From Geobacillus thermoleovorans (GTDB taxonomy: Bacteria > Bacillota > Bacilli > Bacillales > Anoxybacillaceae): a stretch of 64,000 nucleotides of DNA. Below, piece after piece: positions 46,571 through 55,115 of this stretch; within the stretch, counting starts at the first letter, position 1, and every line of letters starts with the position of its first letter. The stretch is from NCBI RefSeq assembly GCF_001610955.1, contig NZ_CP014335.1, positions 2,737,001 to 2,801,000 of the forward strand, in the 5' to 3' direction. A program made the position numbers and the translations under genes. The notes below the pieces were generated by a model. It was not told the origin of the DNA, did no database searches, and saw only the letters and a program-made list of their open reading frames with translations.

Positions 46571-48529
46571 CTATTGCAGCGAGCGGACATAGGCCGCAAT
46601 GGCCGCAATTTCTCCCGGCGTCAATGTTTGCACTTCTTTCGTCCGATGGCGCCGGATTGCTTCCTCGATCGTTTTCGCGCTGCCGTCATGCAAATACGGG
46701 GCTGTCGCCCATACGCCGCGCAGCGTCGGCGTATCCCACTGTTTGGGCGTCCGCGGGTTTGTGAACCGGGCGCGGGCGTCGCCTTTGGAGGCGCGGTCCT
46801 TCGGATTGGCCGTGCCGATATCGTGCAAGTAGGCGGTATTGGCAGTCGTCAATTTCCCGTCCGGCCCGACCGCCTTGACGCTGTCGGTGAAATACTCGCC
46901 CCCATGGCAGCTTAAGCAATTCCCTTTCCCGTTAAACAGGCGCTCCCCTTCCTTCGCTTCCGCCGTCAAGCTGCCGTCCGCCTTTCGATACGGGCTTTTC
47001 GGCACGGGGAACGAACGCGGGTCGTTCAAGTAGGCGAGAATGGCGTCAAACATATGCTGGACTTTCGGCGGCAGCGGCTTGGACGGGTCGATCGCCGTCA
47101 TGCCGCCCATCTCGCCTTGCACCGTATGAATGTAGTCGGTAAAATCGTCGCGCGAACCATCCCACATAAACAGCCCGGTTTTCGTCGCCAAAATATTGCT
47201 CGGCACGTTGCGCGGCCCTTTCGCCGTCATGAGCGTCAAGCCGTTGATGTCGCCGTCGCTATGGCACGAAGCGCAGCTCATCCAATTGTTTCCTGTAATG
47301 TTGATGGCAAACTCGTCGCTGTTGGCGCTGTAAAAGATCGTTTTTCCTTCACGCACGAGCGGGGAGAGCGAATCTTTCGCAATGAGGCGGATCGTGCCGC
47401 TCTCCTGCTTCGCTTTCGCATATGGGCTTTTTCCTCCGGTTTTGATCACGGCCAAATCATGGCTCATGGCGTTGTGGACGTAAAGCGTCTTCCCATCCGG
47501 CGAAATCGCGATCCCGCGCGGATTGTTGCCGTGGATGCGTCGCAAAATTTGCGTCGCCTTGCCGCCGCGGCGCAAGTCAAAGACGACGAGGTCCTCGCTT
47601 CCAGACATGACCGCGTACGCTTTGCCGCCGTCCGGGGAAAACGCCACATCGTACGGATTGGAGACGATGATCGTCTCGTTATGAACATCAGTGACATTGA
47701 TCGCGGCAAACAGCTCTTTCCGCTCGTCCGGCAACTCAACGTCGTTCGTCACATCAATGACCGAGATGGCCGGAAACACCGTTTCCTCAAATTGGATCGG
47801 CGTATCGATGTTCGTCAATAAGTGCGGAATATACGCTTTTTTGCCGTCCGGGGCGATGACGATTTGCTCAAGCGTGTTCGGAATGCCTTGGCTCTTTTTT
47901 CGATCGGCTTTGTCCGGCGACGGGGCGAGGGCGATTTCCTTGACCGCCCGCCGTTTCTTTGTGTCAATCACGGTGACTTTAGCCGCCAAATATTGCGTCA
48001 CGTACAGCTTCCTTCCGTCCGCTGTCAGCGCCAGCGCCCGCGGCCGATCGCCCGCTTGGATGTCTTTGGTCCGCTTCCCGCTCTCAGCGTCAAACACCGA
48101 GACCGTGCCCGAGCGGTAGTTGGCGACATATACTTCCTCCCCATCTGGACTGGTGACGATGCCGAACGGCTCGATCCCCGTTTTCCAACGGTCGACGACT
48201 GTCCGCTTGTCAAGCGATACGACGTCCACTTCATCATCGTACATGCAGGAAACATACAGCGTCCGTCCATCCGGGCTGAGCGCCAGCTGGCGCGGTTCGC
48301 GGCCGACGGGAATTTCCGCTTCCTTCGTTTTGGTTTTCGCGTTGATGATTGTCACTGTATCCACATCGATGTTGGCGGTGTAGACATAGCGCCCGTCGCT
48401 GCTTACGGCGATGTTGTCGCCGTGCGCCGGGGCGTGTCTGACCACTTTCGGCTGCTCATGCCATGCCTTTTCGTCCTGACAGCCGGCCAACAGCGCGGCG
48501 ATCGCCGCGGCGAACCACCATTTTCGCAT
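46571..48529 (-). CDS. Di-haem MauG/CCP-type cytochrome lipoprotein with YVTN beta-propeller
   Basis: A 652-residue exported protein in two parts. After a lipobox LLAGC (Cys17), residues about 35-400 form a YVTN/Lac-repeat beta-propeller (repeats such as AVSSDGRYVYTANIDVDTV and ALSPDGRTLYVSC). The C-terminal part is a bacterial di-haem peroxidase/MauG fold with haem sites CASCH (419-423) and CLSCH (538-542) and the family block TPTLRGVWATAPYLHDGS. It probably does redox chemistry outside the membrane. A Fur-box-like site lies 25 bases upstream. Start ATG 48529 after GGGGGAATATTG. Substrate unknown. Confidence 0.85.
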   Translation of the reverse strand: MRKWWFAAAIAALLAGCQDEKAWHEQPKVVRHAPAHGDNIAVSSDGRYVYTANIDVDTVTIINAKTKTKEAEIPVGREPRQLALSPDGRTLYVSCMYDDEVDVVSLDKRTVVDRWKTGIEPFGIVTSPDGEEVYVANYRSGTVSVFDAESGKRTKDIQAGDRPRALALTADGRKLYVTQYLAAKVTVIDTKKRRAVKEIALAPSPDKADRKKSQGIPNTLEQIVIAPDGKKAYIPHLLTNIDTPIQFEETVFPAISVIDVTNDVELPDERKELFAAINVTDVHNETIIVSNPYDVAFSPDGGKAYAVMSGSEDLVVFDLRRGGKATQILRRIHGNNPRGIAISPDGKTLYVHNAMSHDLAVIKTGGKSPYAKAKQESGTIRLIAKDSLSPLVREGKTIFYSANSDEFAINITGNNWMSCASCHSDGDINGLTLMTAKGPRNVPSNILATKTGLFMWDGSRDDFTDYIHTVQGEMGGMTAIDPSKPLPPKVQHMFDAILAYLNDPRSFPVPKSPYRKADGSLTAEAKEGERLFNGKGNCLSCHGGEYFTDSVKAVGPDGKLTTANTAYLHDIGTANPKDRASKGDARARFTNPRTPKQWDTPTLRGVWATAPYLHDGSAKTIEEAIRRHRTKEVQTLTPGEIAAIAAYVRSLQ

Positions 48530-48553
48530 TTCAATATTCCCCCGTTTTTTCAC

Positions 48554-48572
48554 GAAAATGATAACCATCCTC
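48554..48572 (-). promoter_or_regulatory. Fur-box-like site before the di-haem gene
   Basis: The plus-strand sequence GAAAATGATAACCATCCTC matches the 19-bp Fur consensus GATAATGATAATCATTATC at 15 positions. It lies 25-43 bases upstream of the start codon. Confidence 0.65.
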
Positions 48573-48585
48573 AATTTTACAAAGA

Positions 48586-48618
48586 AAAGCGGCGAATCTC
48601 AATCGTATTCGCCGCTTT
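48586..48618 (-). terminator. Terminator between the large lipoprotein and the di-haem gene
   Basis: AAAGCGGCGAAT and ATTCGCCGCTTT form a perfect 12-bp stem with a nine-base loop; CTTTTCTTTG follows on the minus strand. The di-haem gene therefore probably has its own promoter. Confidence 0.88.
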
Positions 48619-48625
48619 CTTTCTG

Positions 48626-50704
48626 TTATTTGTTGCCGGATCCAACATTGACCTTGACCGTCCGCAACACCGGCGCCACGCCGTATGGGCCGCCGGCCGC
48701 CTGCACTTGCGGCACATGGTCGCGGTCAGTGTTGCCCAATTTTTTCCCTTTGATGTAGACATCTCCCGTATCCCAAAACTCGCTTGCCTGCATCCCTTCC
48801 TGAAGCGTCGGGCCATCGACGATCCGGTCGTAAAAGTCGACGTAGTGGGAGATGATCGTTTCGCGGTCAAGGGATTTCGCCGTCTCATCCGCTTGGTCGT
48901 TGTTCAAGTTTTGCAGCGCCACGCGGAACACCCCCGACAACGCGCCGGCGAGCCACGGGGTGTACTTGTCCTCTGTTTCTCCCGTATGGTACACGTGCCA
49001 TTTTTGATCCCAAAAATGGCGGTCCATCGCCTCATAAACAAGGCGCGCCGCATCGCGGTACGCTTCGTCTTTCGTCGCCAAAAACGCCGCCGTCAGCCCG
49101 CGGATCGCACCAAGCTGGGCAAGAAGCGTCGGCTCGTCTTGATCCGGCCCTTGGCCGATCGTATAGCCGTTGGCGACAAGCCCGTCTTTTCGCATCAAGT
49201 TGTGCATGATAAAATCCGCTTGCCGGCGGATGAGCTCAAGCGCCCGCTTTCCTTCCGGCGTGCCAAGCCCTTTGGCGCTCTCTCCGCTCGCATAGCCGAC
49301 CGGCATCCCGTCAATCGCCCGTTCGAAGATGCGGAGCGCTTCCATTGTATAGCCGGCTTGGAACGTATCGACCCGATTTCCTTGCGTTCGCCCGTCATGT
49401 TCTGTCACAAACGCGCCCGCTTTTTCATTGAAATGCATGGCATCGATGTTGCGGAACACTTGCAGCAGCACGTCGCGGTTGACGGAATACGGGTCGTCGG
49501 CCACACGGTCGTTGGCTGGATCGGCATCCACATTTTCTTTTGCCGCTTTCGGGAACGGTTTTCCGTCAAACACGGCCAAAAACGCGGGGTTTTGATTTTT
49601 GTTTTCCGGCCGCTGGTCGGTCATGCCGAAAAACTCCGCCGCCGGCCATAGCATGAGCCATTGGTCCTCAAGCAAGCTGCGGGGATCTTTGACGACCAAC
49701 TTCGCGGCATCCGGCGCCAGCTCGCTTCCCCTTTCAGCCACTTCCACCGCGTGCGGCAAATAGACGAATCCTCCGCTTGGGTCGTAACGGCTGCCGGCTG
49801 CCTTCGTCAACGCCTGCTGCTTCGCATCATAAAATAAATGGTCACGGATAAAAGCCAGCTTGTTCCATATTTGTTCCGTCAAAATCATCCCTTGCATCCC
49901 GTCGGCGGAGCTGACGCCAAGAGCGACGTTCCCGCTTTGATCGTCGTTTGGCGTTTTCGCCTCCACCTCTTCATCGCTGTCTTTTTGATGAAAATTGCCC
50001 AAAAAGTCGCCGGCCCAAAGCGCTTGCTTCAAAAAGACACCGCCGTAAGCCGATGGCGTGAGCACTTTGTCCATTTTTCCGCGATCCCAGCGAAGCGATT
50101 GGAAATCGACTTGATAGACGGGAACGTATGTACCGTCGTCATTTTCCGCGTACACGTCCGTGTCAACCTTTTGCGCATAATGCGGATCGCCGCCGGCGTA
50201 CTCGATGAAGGTCGGGAACATGTTGCGGAAAATTTCCTCGCGCGGATAGCCGACGCTGTCCGCAAGCTCATAAAAACGGTCGGCGAGTGCTTCATCGGCT
50301 GGCTTATGCCGCTGTTCGGCCCGTTGCTTGGCGATCGGGCCGTTTATGAGATGGAGCCCGAGCCCTGACTTTTCCGTCACCTCATACATGGCTTCTTCGG
50401 AATACTCGTATGACTCGATGCCGGCCGTATAGTCAAATTTCGTCGGCTCATCCGGCTTTCTCGCGTCAAGGGTGTCCAAATCAAGCCCGAGCCCTTCCGC
50501 CAACGGCTCTCCGGACAGCTCAAATTCGGAGTAGGCAAACATATTGCCGGCCGTATCAAAATGATCGTCCGCCACCGGCACGTGCAGGCGCGGCGCTTCC
50601 GCTGAACGGCCGTTCTCTTTCTCCCCGACGGCGGAACAGCCGGACGCCAAAAGCAGCGAGGCCGCCGCCGACGTGGCCATGACTTTCCAAGGCATGCGTT
50701 TCAT
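48626..50704 (-). CDS. Large exported lipoprotein, family unknown, iron-regulated
   Basis: A 692-residue lipoprotein (lipobox LLASGC, Cys23). The mature part is acidic, rich in Trp/Tyr and predicted mostly helical, with repeated helix pairs in the C-terminal half (RKDGLVANGYTIGQGPDQDE, AQLGAIRGLTAAFLATKDEA, YTPWLAGALSGVFRVALQNL) that recall an (alpha/alpha) barrel. No haem, imelysin GxHxxE or protease motif. A good Fur-box-like site lies in its promoter. It is followed by the di-haem protein, suggesting a shared job outside the membrane. Start ATG 50704 after GGGGGAGCAAGTC. Confidence 0.7.
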   Translation of the reverse strand: MKRMPWKVMATSAAASLLLASGCSAVGEKENGRSAEAPRLHVPVADDHFDTAGNMFAYSEFELSGEPLAEGLGLDLDTLDARKPDEPTKFDYTAGIESYEYSEEAMYEVTEKSGLGLHLINGPIAKQRAEQRHKPADEALADRFYELADSVGYPREEIFRNMFPTFIEYAGGDPHYAQKVDTDVYAENDDGTYVPVYQVDFQSLRWDRGKMDKVLTPSAYGGVFLKQALWAGDFLGNFHQKDSDEEVEAKTPNDDQSGNVALGVSSADGMQGMILTEQIWNKLAFIRDHLFYDAKQQALTKAAGSRYDPSGGFVYLPHAVEVAERGSELAPDAAKLVVKDPRSLLEDQWLMLWPAAEFFGMTDQRPENKNQNPAFLAVFDGKPFPKAAKENVDADPANDRVADDPYSVNRDVLLQVFRNIDAMHFNEKAGAFVTEHDGRTQGNRVDTFQAGYTMEALRIFERAIDGMPVGYASGESAKGLGTPEGKRALELIRRQADFIMHNLMRKDGLVANGYTIGQGPDQDEPTLLAQLGAIRGLTAAFLATKDEAYRDAARLVYEAMDRHFWDQKWHVYHTGETEDKYTPWLAGALSGVFRVALQNLNNDQADETAKSLDRETIISHYVDFYDRIVDGPTLQEGMQASEFWDTGDVYIKGKKLGNTDRDHVPQVQAAGGPYGVAPVLRTVKVNVGSGNK

Positions 50705-50729
50705 GACTTGCTCCCCCATTTTATTTAAA

Positions 50730-50748
50730 AATAACGATTTTCATTTTC
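50730..50748 (-). promoter_or_regulatory. Fur-box-like site and promoter of the large lipoprotein
   Basis: Minus strand GAAAATGAAAATCGTTATT matches the Fur consensus at 15 of 19 positions. A TATAAT-like -10 box (GTATAATGAAAT) lies immediately upstream on the same strand, so the site covers the transcription start. Confidence 0.7.
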
Positions 50749-50851
50749 AACCTATTTCATTATACGCCGGCGATCCCCTTCATTCAAGCCGGAATCCGTT
50801 CCATCACATTCCACCCGAGAAAGACGCTTTTCATGCCTCTTTCTCCTTCCC

Positions 50852-51340
50852 TTAAGCCGGAATCCACTCAATGCGGCGTCCGCCCGTCCATAAAAAGCAG
50901 CATTCCAGTTCGTTCGGACAACGTCCGATTGTTTTGCGGCATAAGGACGACGCCGTTTCTTTGCATCGCCGAATGGCTTCCTCTTCCTCACACCACAGCA
51001 GCACGCGAACCCGGTCGCGGTAAACGATGTACAACTCCCGATCCGCTTCTTCGCCCAATCCGCCGTCCGCCAGCAGCAGCGGCTTGCATGCCGCCTCTTC
51101 CATCGAACCGAAAAACTGCAGCAAATGATCCGTCACCTTGGCCAGCACAAGTCCGTAATGCAACGGCGTCGGAAACATCGACAAAGGAAGGAGCGAACGG
51201 TGCTGATCAATCAACCGAAGCAAGCAAAGCGGCGACCGCAGCGAAGGAGCGGTGTCGCAATACGCTTGAATGACGCGGCGAAGAAACCGGCGCAGCGCAT
51301 ACGGCCAGACATCCAACGTCTCGTGATGGATAGGCACCAT
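50852..51340 (-). CDS. Orphan protein downstream of a DUF2325 gene
   Basis: A 162-residue soluble protein rich in Arg, Leu and Cys. It starts MVPIHHETLDVWPYALRRFL and has HYGLVLAKVTDHLLQFFGSM and a Cys-rich tail (SSLCRKTIGRCPNELECCF). No known motif. AGGAGGCGAGCC gives a clear start, and it is only 18 bases after the DUF2325 gene, so the two are one operon. The Cys/His content could serve metal binding; that is inference. Confidence 0.65.
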   Translation of the reverse strand: MVPIHHETLDVWPYALRRFLRRVIQAYCDTAPSLRSPLCLLRLIDQHRSLLPLSMFPTPLHYGLVLAKVTDHLLQFFGSMEEAACKPLLLADGGLGEEADRELYIVYRDRVRVLLWCEEEEAIRRCKETASSLCRKTIGRCPNELECCFLWTGGRRIEWIPA

Positions 51341-51358
51341 GGCTCGCCTCCTGTTTGT

Positions 51359-51649
51359 TCATGCATGTTTTTCCAGCTGCTCCAATACAGCGTTTATCGA
51401 GCTCCATGACCGTTTCGCAAAATAAATAGGCTTGTCTTTGCTTTTCGCCTTCTCTTTCACTTTCTTCGCCAAATTATGGTTTACGTAATCGATCATGACC
51501 AATATGGCGTCGACATGCTCCGGAATGTCACGTCTCACCATATTCACTTTTCGTCCATTGAGATGAATGATTTCCCGGAATCCGGAACGCTCCAATTTAT
51601 CGGTAATATGGCCTAAATGATCGGCTCCGACAACAAGCAGTGATGCCAT
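51359..51649 (-). CDS. DUF2325 family protein
   Basis: A 96-residue Rossmann-like protein, MASLLVVGADHLGHITDKLE, then IIHLNGRK and DAILVMIDYVNHNLAKKV, matching DUF2325. This is a short family often found beside metal or redox genes. Function unknown. It starts at ATG 51649 behind AGGAGGCTTTCGTG. A Fur-box-like site is 46 bases upstream, making it the first gene of an iron-responsive unit. Confidence 0.82.
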   Translation of the reverse strand: MASLLVVGADHLGHITDKLERSGFREIIHLNGRKVNMVRRDIPEHVDAILVMIDYVNHNLAKKVKEKAKSKDKPIYFAKRSWSSINAVLEQLEKHA

Positions 51650-51694
51650 CACGAAAGCCTCCTTTGCTCGCTTCTTTCTTTTTTATTTTAATTG

Positions 51695-51713
51695 AGAATG
51701 ATTTTCTATGTCA
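51695..51713 (-). promoter_or_regulatory. Fur-box-like site before the DUF2325 gene
   Basis: TTGAGAATGATTTTC (starting 51693) is a core typical of bacillar Fur boxes. Over the 19-bp consensus about 13 positions match. Confidence 0.6.
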
Positions 51714-51729
51714 ATTATAACAAGAGATA

Positions 51730-51895
51730 TTTTCATCATTTTTTGGGGCGATGAGCCCCCGCTTCAACGATGGTAAAGAAGGAAACGCCATTTCTGCGCG
51801 AAGTCCTTCTTTTATATTTGGGGCGGCGTGGGAGAACAACCATGATGGAAGCCGCCGATTACCCCTGCTTCCGTTGATCATGGAAGCGGGAGTCT
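51730..51895 (+). other. Structured intergenic element with TnpB-type right end
   Basis: Between the DUF2325 promoter and the DUF1540 gene. GGCGGC (51822-51827) pairs with GCCGCC (51851-51856), and a terminal hairpin CCCTGCTTCC / GGAAGCGGG (51863-51890) is followed by AGTCTTC. The final block resembles right ends of IS200/IS605 TnpB elements, as does the similar element at 17690-17880. No transposase or tnpB coding sequence is present. Confidence 0.4.
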
Positions 51896-51977
51896 TCTCG
51901 GTTAGAGATGGATAAAATGCCTGCAAATGCGTCAAACTATAGAGGCGGGCGATTTCATCACGACAAGGGGGATGACC

Positions 51978-52139
51978 ATGGCGAAAGATGTTCTTTGCGA
52001 AGTGCACAACTGCCGTTATTGGGCAGAAGGGAATCGCTGCAGCGCTGAAGCCATTTACGTGGTCAGCCATGCAGGAAAAATGGCGTCTGATTCAACGGAA
52101 ACAGACTGCAAAACGTTTGTTCCGGCCCATAAAGCATGA
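51978..52139 (+). CDS. DUF1540 domain protein
   Basis: A 53-residue small metal-knuckle-like protein with the DUF1540 cysteine pattern: CEVHNCRYW, NRCSAEAI, TDCKTF. Such proteins are frequent in spore formers and function is unknown. The ATG at 51978 is six bases after GGGGG; an ATG two codons upstream is too close. Confidence 0.85.
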   Translation: MAKDVLCEVHNCRYWAEGNRCSAEAIYVVSHAGKMASDSTETDCKTFVPAHKA

Positions 52140-52204
52140 TGCGAGACCAACGAGGCGCTGCCCGGCCAACCGGGCGGCGCTTGCATCGTTCGAGGGGGAT
52201 GACG

Positions 52205-52402
52205 ATGGACAAACGCGCCAGCCTCATTCAAGCGCTGCAAACGGAAATGAAGCGGGCCGCTTTAGGAACATACCCAGCTTGCATCGACTCCTTCGCCCGT
52301 TTGTGGGATTATGAGTTCGGTTCGTTTGATCAGCTCCCACCTGAGATTGAACGGCTCATCGCCCATCGGGCCGCTGAACTCGGGTGGATGGATGACGTTT
52401 GA
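52205..52402 (+). CDS. Small hypothetical protein
   Basis: A 65-residue soluble protein, MDKRASLIQALQTEMKRAAL, then FARLWDYEFGSFDQLPPEIE and a C-terminal AELGWMDDV. It is predicted helical. GAGGGGGATGAC precedes the ATG. It follows the DUF1540 gene by 65 bases, which contain a GC hairpin (CCCGG/CCGGG, about 52155-52180). No family recognised. Confidence 0.6.
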   Translation: MDKRASLIQALQTEMKRAALGTYPACIDSFARLWDYEFGSFDQLPPEIERLIAHRAAELGWMDDV

Positions 52403-52457
52403 GGGCCGTCCATTTCGGAACAAACGCCAGGTGGAGCAAAAAACGACGTTGGATGGC

Positions 52458-52506
52458 CATCCCTATGTTTCCATCTGCGCGATGGAAATCGGTCGTGCAA
52501 GGGATG
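52458..52506. repeat. Nested inverted repeat, unknown role
   Basis: Outer arms CATCCC (52458-52463) and GGGATG (52501-52506) enclose inner arms TTTCCATC (52468-52475) and GATGGAAA (52481-52488) around TGCGC. There is no T tail. Confidence 0.5.
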
Positions 52507-52638
52507 ACGTTTGACTGCCGTCCTCCAACAGGGGACAAAGCGGACGGATGAAGCTGGATCGCAGCGGTCTAAAAGCAAGGGCTTCGATTCGGCGAACGCC
52601 ATGCCTCCCGGTCGGAACGCCGCGGGAATGGCAGCGGC

Positions 52639-52680
52639 AAAAAGGCAGGAACCTCGACTTAGGCGAGGTCCTGCCTTTTC
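52639..52680 (-). terminator. Terminator of menE
   Basis: AAAAGGCAGG(A)ACCTCG and CGAGGTCCTGCCTTTT form a 16-bp stem with one bulge and an eight-base loop; T-rich on the minus strand. Confidence 0.9.
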
Positions 52681-52708
52681 TGCTTCCGAACAGGCGTTTT
52701 TACTCCTA

Positions 52709-54181
52709 TCAAAAGGTTTGTTCCGTTTTTGGAATGAGCCTTTTCAGTTCGCGTCGCAGCAGTTTTTGCGCGGCGTTGCGCGGCAGTTCGTCGACGAAGT
52801 AAATGCGGGCCGGCACTTTATATTTCGCCAGCCGCTCGCGGCAAAACGCGCGAAGGGCCGCTTCGTCTGGCGACGCTCCGCGTTTCAGGCGGACGAACGC
52901 ATACGGCACTTGCCCCCACGTTTCATTCTCGACGCCCGTCACCCCGGCTTCTTCCACATCGGGATGCGACAGCAGCACCGCCTCCACCTCAGCGGGATAG
53001 ACGTTTTCGCCGCCGGAAATGATCAAGTCAGAACGGCGGTCAAGGACGTACAAAAATCCGTCTTCATCAAGATAGCCGATATCGCCGGTAAAAAACCAGC
53101 CGCCGCGGATCGCTTGCGCCGTCGCTTCCGGGCGTTGCCAATATCCTTTTGTCACATTCGGCCCTTTGACGACAATTTCCCCCGCTTCATGCGGCGCAGC
53201 CGGCTTTCCGTCTTTTAGGATGCAAAGCTCCGCCGGAAAAAGCGGCTTGCCGGCCGAACCGAGCTTCGTCAAACTGTATTCCGGCGCGAGTGTTGCGATT
53301 TGCGACGCCGTTTCCGTCATCCCGTATGTCTGGTACACCGGGATGCCCTTTTCTTTGCATGCCTCAAGCAGCGGGCGCGGCGCCGGCCCGCCCCCCAGCA
53401 GCATGCAGCGGAACGTATCGGGGTAGCGCGCTTCCCCGAGCTCGGCCACCATCCGCTGAAGCATGGCAGCCACGACCGACATGATCGTCACGTCGCCGCG
53501 CATGATCCATGCGTTTGCTTCCTTTGGGTCGAATGACGTTTGCAGCCGCATCGGCATGCCATAAATGACGCTGCGCATGGCGATCGACAGGCCGCTGATA
53601 TGAAACAGCGGCACGGCGGCCAGCCAGCAGTCGCGCTCATGCAAGCCTAAATTGAGCGCCGAACCGACCGCGCTCCACCAATGGTTGCCGTACGTTTGCA
53701 AGACGCCTTTCGGAGTGCCGGTCGTCCCGGACGTATACATGATCGTGGCGACTTCCTCCAAATCGCACGTTTCTTTTAAGGAGACGTCCACTTCCGGAAG
53801 CGCGGCAACCGCGCCCACAGTCAGAACGCGTCCATCGCCGTCAAGGCTCCCGGCTAGCTCCTCATCGGCGATGGCAAGCCGCGCGCCGCTGTCATCAAGC
53901 TGCCAGCCAAGCTCATAGGACGTAAGGCGCACGTTTTGCAACAGGACGCGGGCGCCGAGAAAAAACAACGCATGGATGATCTCGATCATCTCGATGCGAT
54001 TTTTCATCAGCAAGGCGACAATATCTCCTTCCTTGACGCCTGCTTGAGCGAGGCGCCGCGCCCAGACGGCAGCCGCTTCATACAATTCGGCAAACGTTTT
54101 TGTCCGCCGCCCGTCGCTCACGGCGATTCGCTCCGGGGTTAAAAACGCCCGCTGCTTCAGCCAGTTTGGCATCGTTGTCAT
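52709..54181 (-). CDS. menE: o-Succinylbenzoate-CoA ligase MenE
   Basis: A 490-residue adenylate-forming enzyme activating o-succinylbenzoate with CoA in menaquinone synthesis. Motifs are TIMYTSGTTGTPKGVLQTYG (AMP loop), QTYGMTETAS, TGDIGYLDEDGFLYVLDRRSD and the C-terminal lysine block LAKYKVPARI. The ATG follows AAAGGAGGACGCTAG. It is last in the men unit, separated from menB by a terminator. Confidence 0.95.
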   Translation of the reverse strand: MTTMPNWLKQRAFLTPERIAVSDGRRTKTFAELYEAAAVWARRLAQAGVKEGDIVALLMKNRIEMIEIIHALFFLGARVLLQNVRLTSYELGWQLDDSGARLAIADEELAGSLDGDGRVLTVGAVAALPEVDVSLKETCDLEEVATIMYTSGTTGTPKGVLQTYGNHWWSAVGSALNLGLHERDCWLAAVPLFHISGLSIAMRSVIYGMPMRLQTSFDPKEANAWIMRGDVTIMSVVAAMLQRMVAELGEARYPDTFRCMLLGGGPAPRPLLEACKEKGIPVYQTYGMTETASQIATLAPEYSLTKLGSAGKPLFPAELCILKDGKPAAPHEAGEIVVKGPNVTKGYWQRPEATAQAIRGGWFFTGDIGYLDEDGFLYVLDRRSDLIISGGENVYPAEVEAVLLSHPDVEEAGVTGVENETWGQVPYAFVRLKRGASPDEAALRAFCRERLAKYKVPARIYFVDELPRNAAQKLLRRELKRLIPKTEQTF

Positions 54182-54253
54182 CTAGCGTCCTCCTTTCTTG
54201 CCCCCTCCTCCGCCGACGGCCAGCGAAAGGATTCCTCCCTTCGGAAAAGCGAC

Positions 54254-54285
54254 AAAAAGCAGCTTGACGCGCCATCAAGCTGCTT
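54254..54285 (-). terminator. Terminator between menB and menE
   Basis: AAGCAGCTTGA (54257-54267) and TCAAGCTGCTT (54275-54285) form a perfect 11-bp stem with a seven-base loop; TTTTTG follows on the minus strand. menE may rely on partial read-through or its own promoter. Confidence 0.85.
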
Positions 54286-54296
54286 CTTCGTTCTCA

Positions 54297-55115
54297 TCAC
54301 GGGAAGCGCGGGAATTGGCTGAAGTCCGGCTTCCGTTTTTCTTTGAACGCCCGCATTCCTTCCTTCGCCTCTTCGGTCGTGTAGAAGAGAAGCGTCGCGT
54401 CGCCGGCGAGCTGTTGGATGCCGGCCAAGCCGTCGGAGTCGGCGTTGAACGCCGCTTTTAAGAAGCGAATGGCCGTCGGGCTTTTTTCCAAAATTTCTTG
54501 CGCCCATTTGACCGTTTCTTCTTCAAGCTGCTCAAGCGGCACGACTTTGTTGACCAGCCCCATTTCGAGCGCTTCTTGCGCCGTGTACTGACGGCATAAA
54601 TACCAAATTTCCCGCGCCTTTTTATGGCCGACGATGCGGGCCAAATAACCGGCGCCATAGCCGCCGTCAAAGCTTCCCACTTTCGGCCCGGTTTGGCCGA
54701 AGATGGCGTTGTCCGCGGCGATCGTCAAATCGCATACGACATGAAGCACATGCCCACCGCCGATGGCATAGCCGGCGACCATCGCAATGACCGGCTTCGG
54801 AATGACGCGGATGAGCCGCTGCAAATCAAGCACATTGAGGCGCGGAATTTCATCCTCGCCGACATAGCCGCCATGGCCGCGCACTTTTTGGTCCCCGCCC
54901 GAGCAAAACGCCTTGCCGCCGGCGCCGGTCAAAATGATGACGCCGATATTCGAATCATCGCGCGCTTTCGTAAACGCATCGATCATCTCGTTCACCGTTT
55001 TCGGCCGAAACGCGTTATGTACTTCCGGACGGTTGATCGTAATTTTGGCGATGCCGTTGTACGTTTCGTAAATAATATCCTCATAGTCGTACTGCTTCAC
55101 CCATTCAAACGGCAT
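54297..55115 (-). CDS. menB: 1,4-Dihydroxy-2-naphthoyl-CoA synthase MenB
   Basis: A 272-residue crotonase-fold enzyme closing the naphthoquinone ring. Landmarks are oxyanion-hole segments [15 protein letters not shown] and [18 protein letters not shown], then [18 protein letters not shown] with the catalytic Asp, and [15 protein letters not shown]. Full length. It follows menH on the same strand. Confidence 0.97.
   Translation of the reverse strand: MPFEWVKQYDYEDIIYETYNGIAKITINRPEVHNAFRPKTVNEMIDAFTKARDDSNIGVIILTGAGGKAFCSGGDQKVRGHGGYVGEDEIPRLNVLDLQRLIRVIPKPVIAMVAGYAIGGGHVLHVVCDLTIAADNAIFGQTGPKVGSFDGGYGAGYLARIVGHKKAREIWYLCRQYTAQEALEMGLVNKVVPLEQLEEETVKWAQEILEKSPTAIRFLKAAFNADSDGLAGIQQLAGDATLLFYTTEEAKEGMRAFKEKRKPDFSQFPRFP

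Larger units (their letters stand above)
52403..52708. other. Intergenic region with nested hairpin and menE terminator
   Basis: About 305 bases. It contains a nested inverted repeat (52458-52506) and the strong menE terminator (52639-52680). GATGACGTTTGA occurs twice, near 52393 and 52503. No gene seen. Confidence 0.5.

Noticed and set aside
47822..49651. Plus-strand open frame of about 600 codons
   Set aside because: Antisense to the di-haem and lipoprotein genes. Arg/His/Val-rich shadow typical of high-GC DNA, no ribosome site, and both genes opposite have clear domains.
48626..50704. Imelysin/EfeO-type assignment for the large lipoprotein
   Set aside because: Imelysins pair with di-haem proteins and are iron regulated, but the GxHxxE motif is missing and the length is about twice the usual.
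51711..52070. Minus-strand open frame across the 51.8-kb element and the DUF1540 gene
   Set aside because: Conflicts with the DUF1540 gene, whose cysteine pattern is clear, and has no ribosome site.
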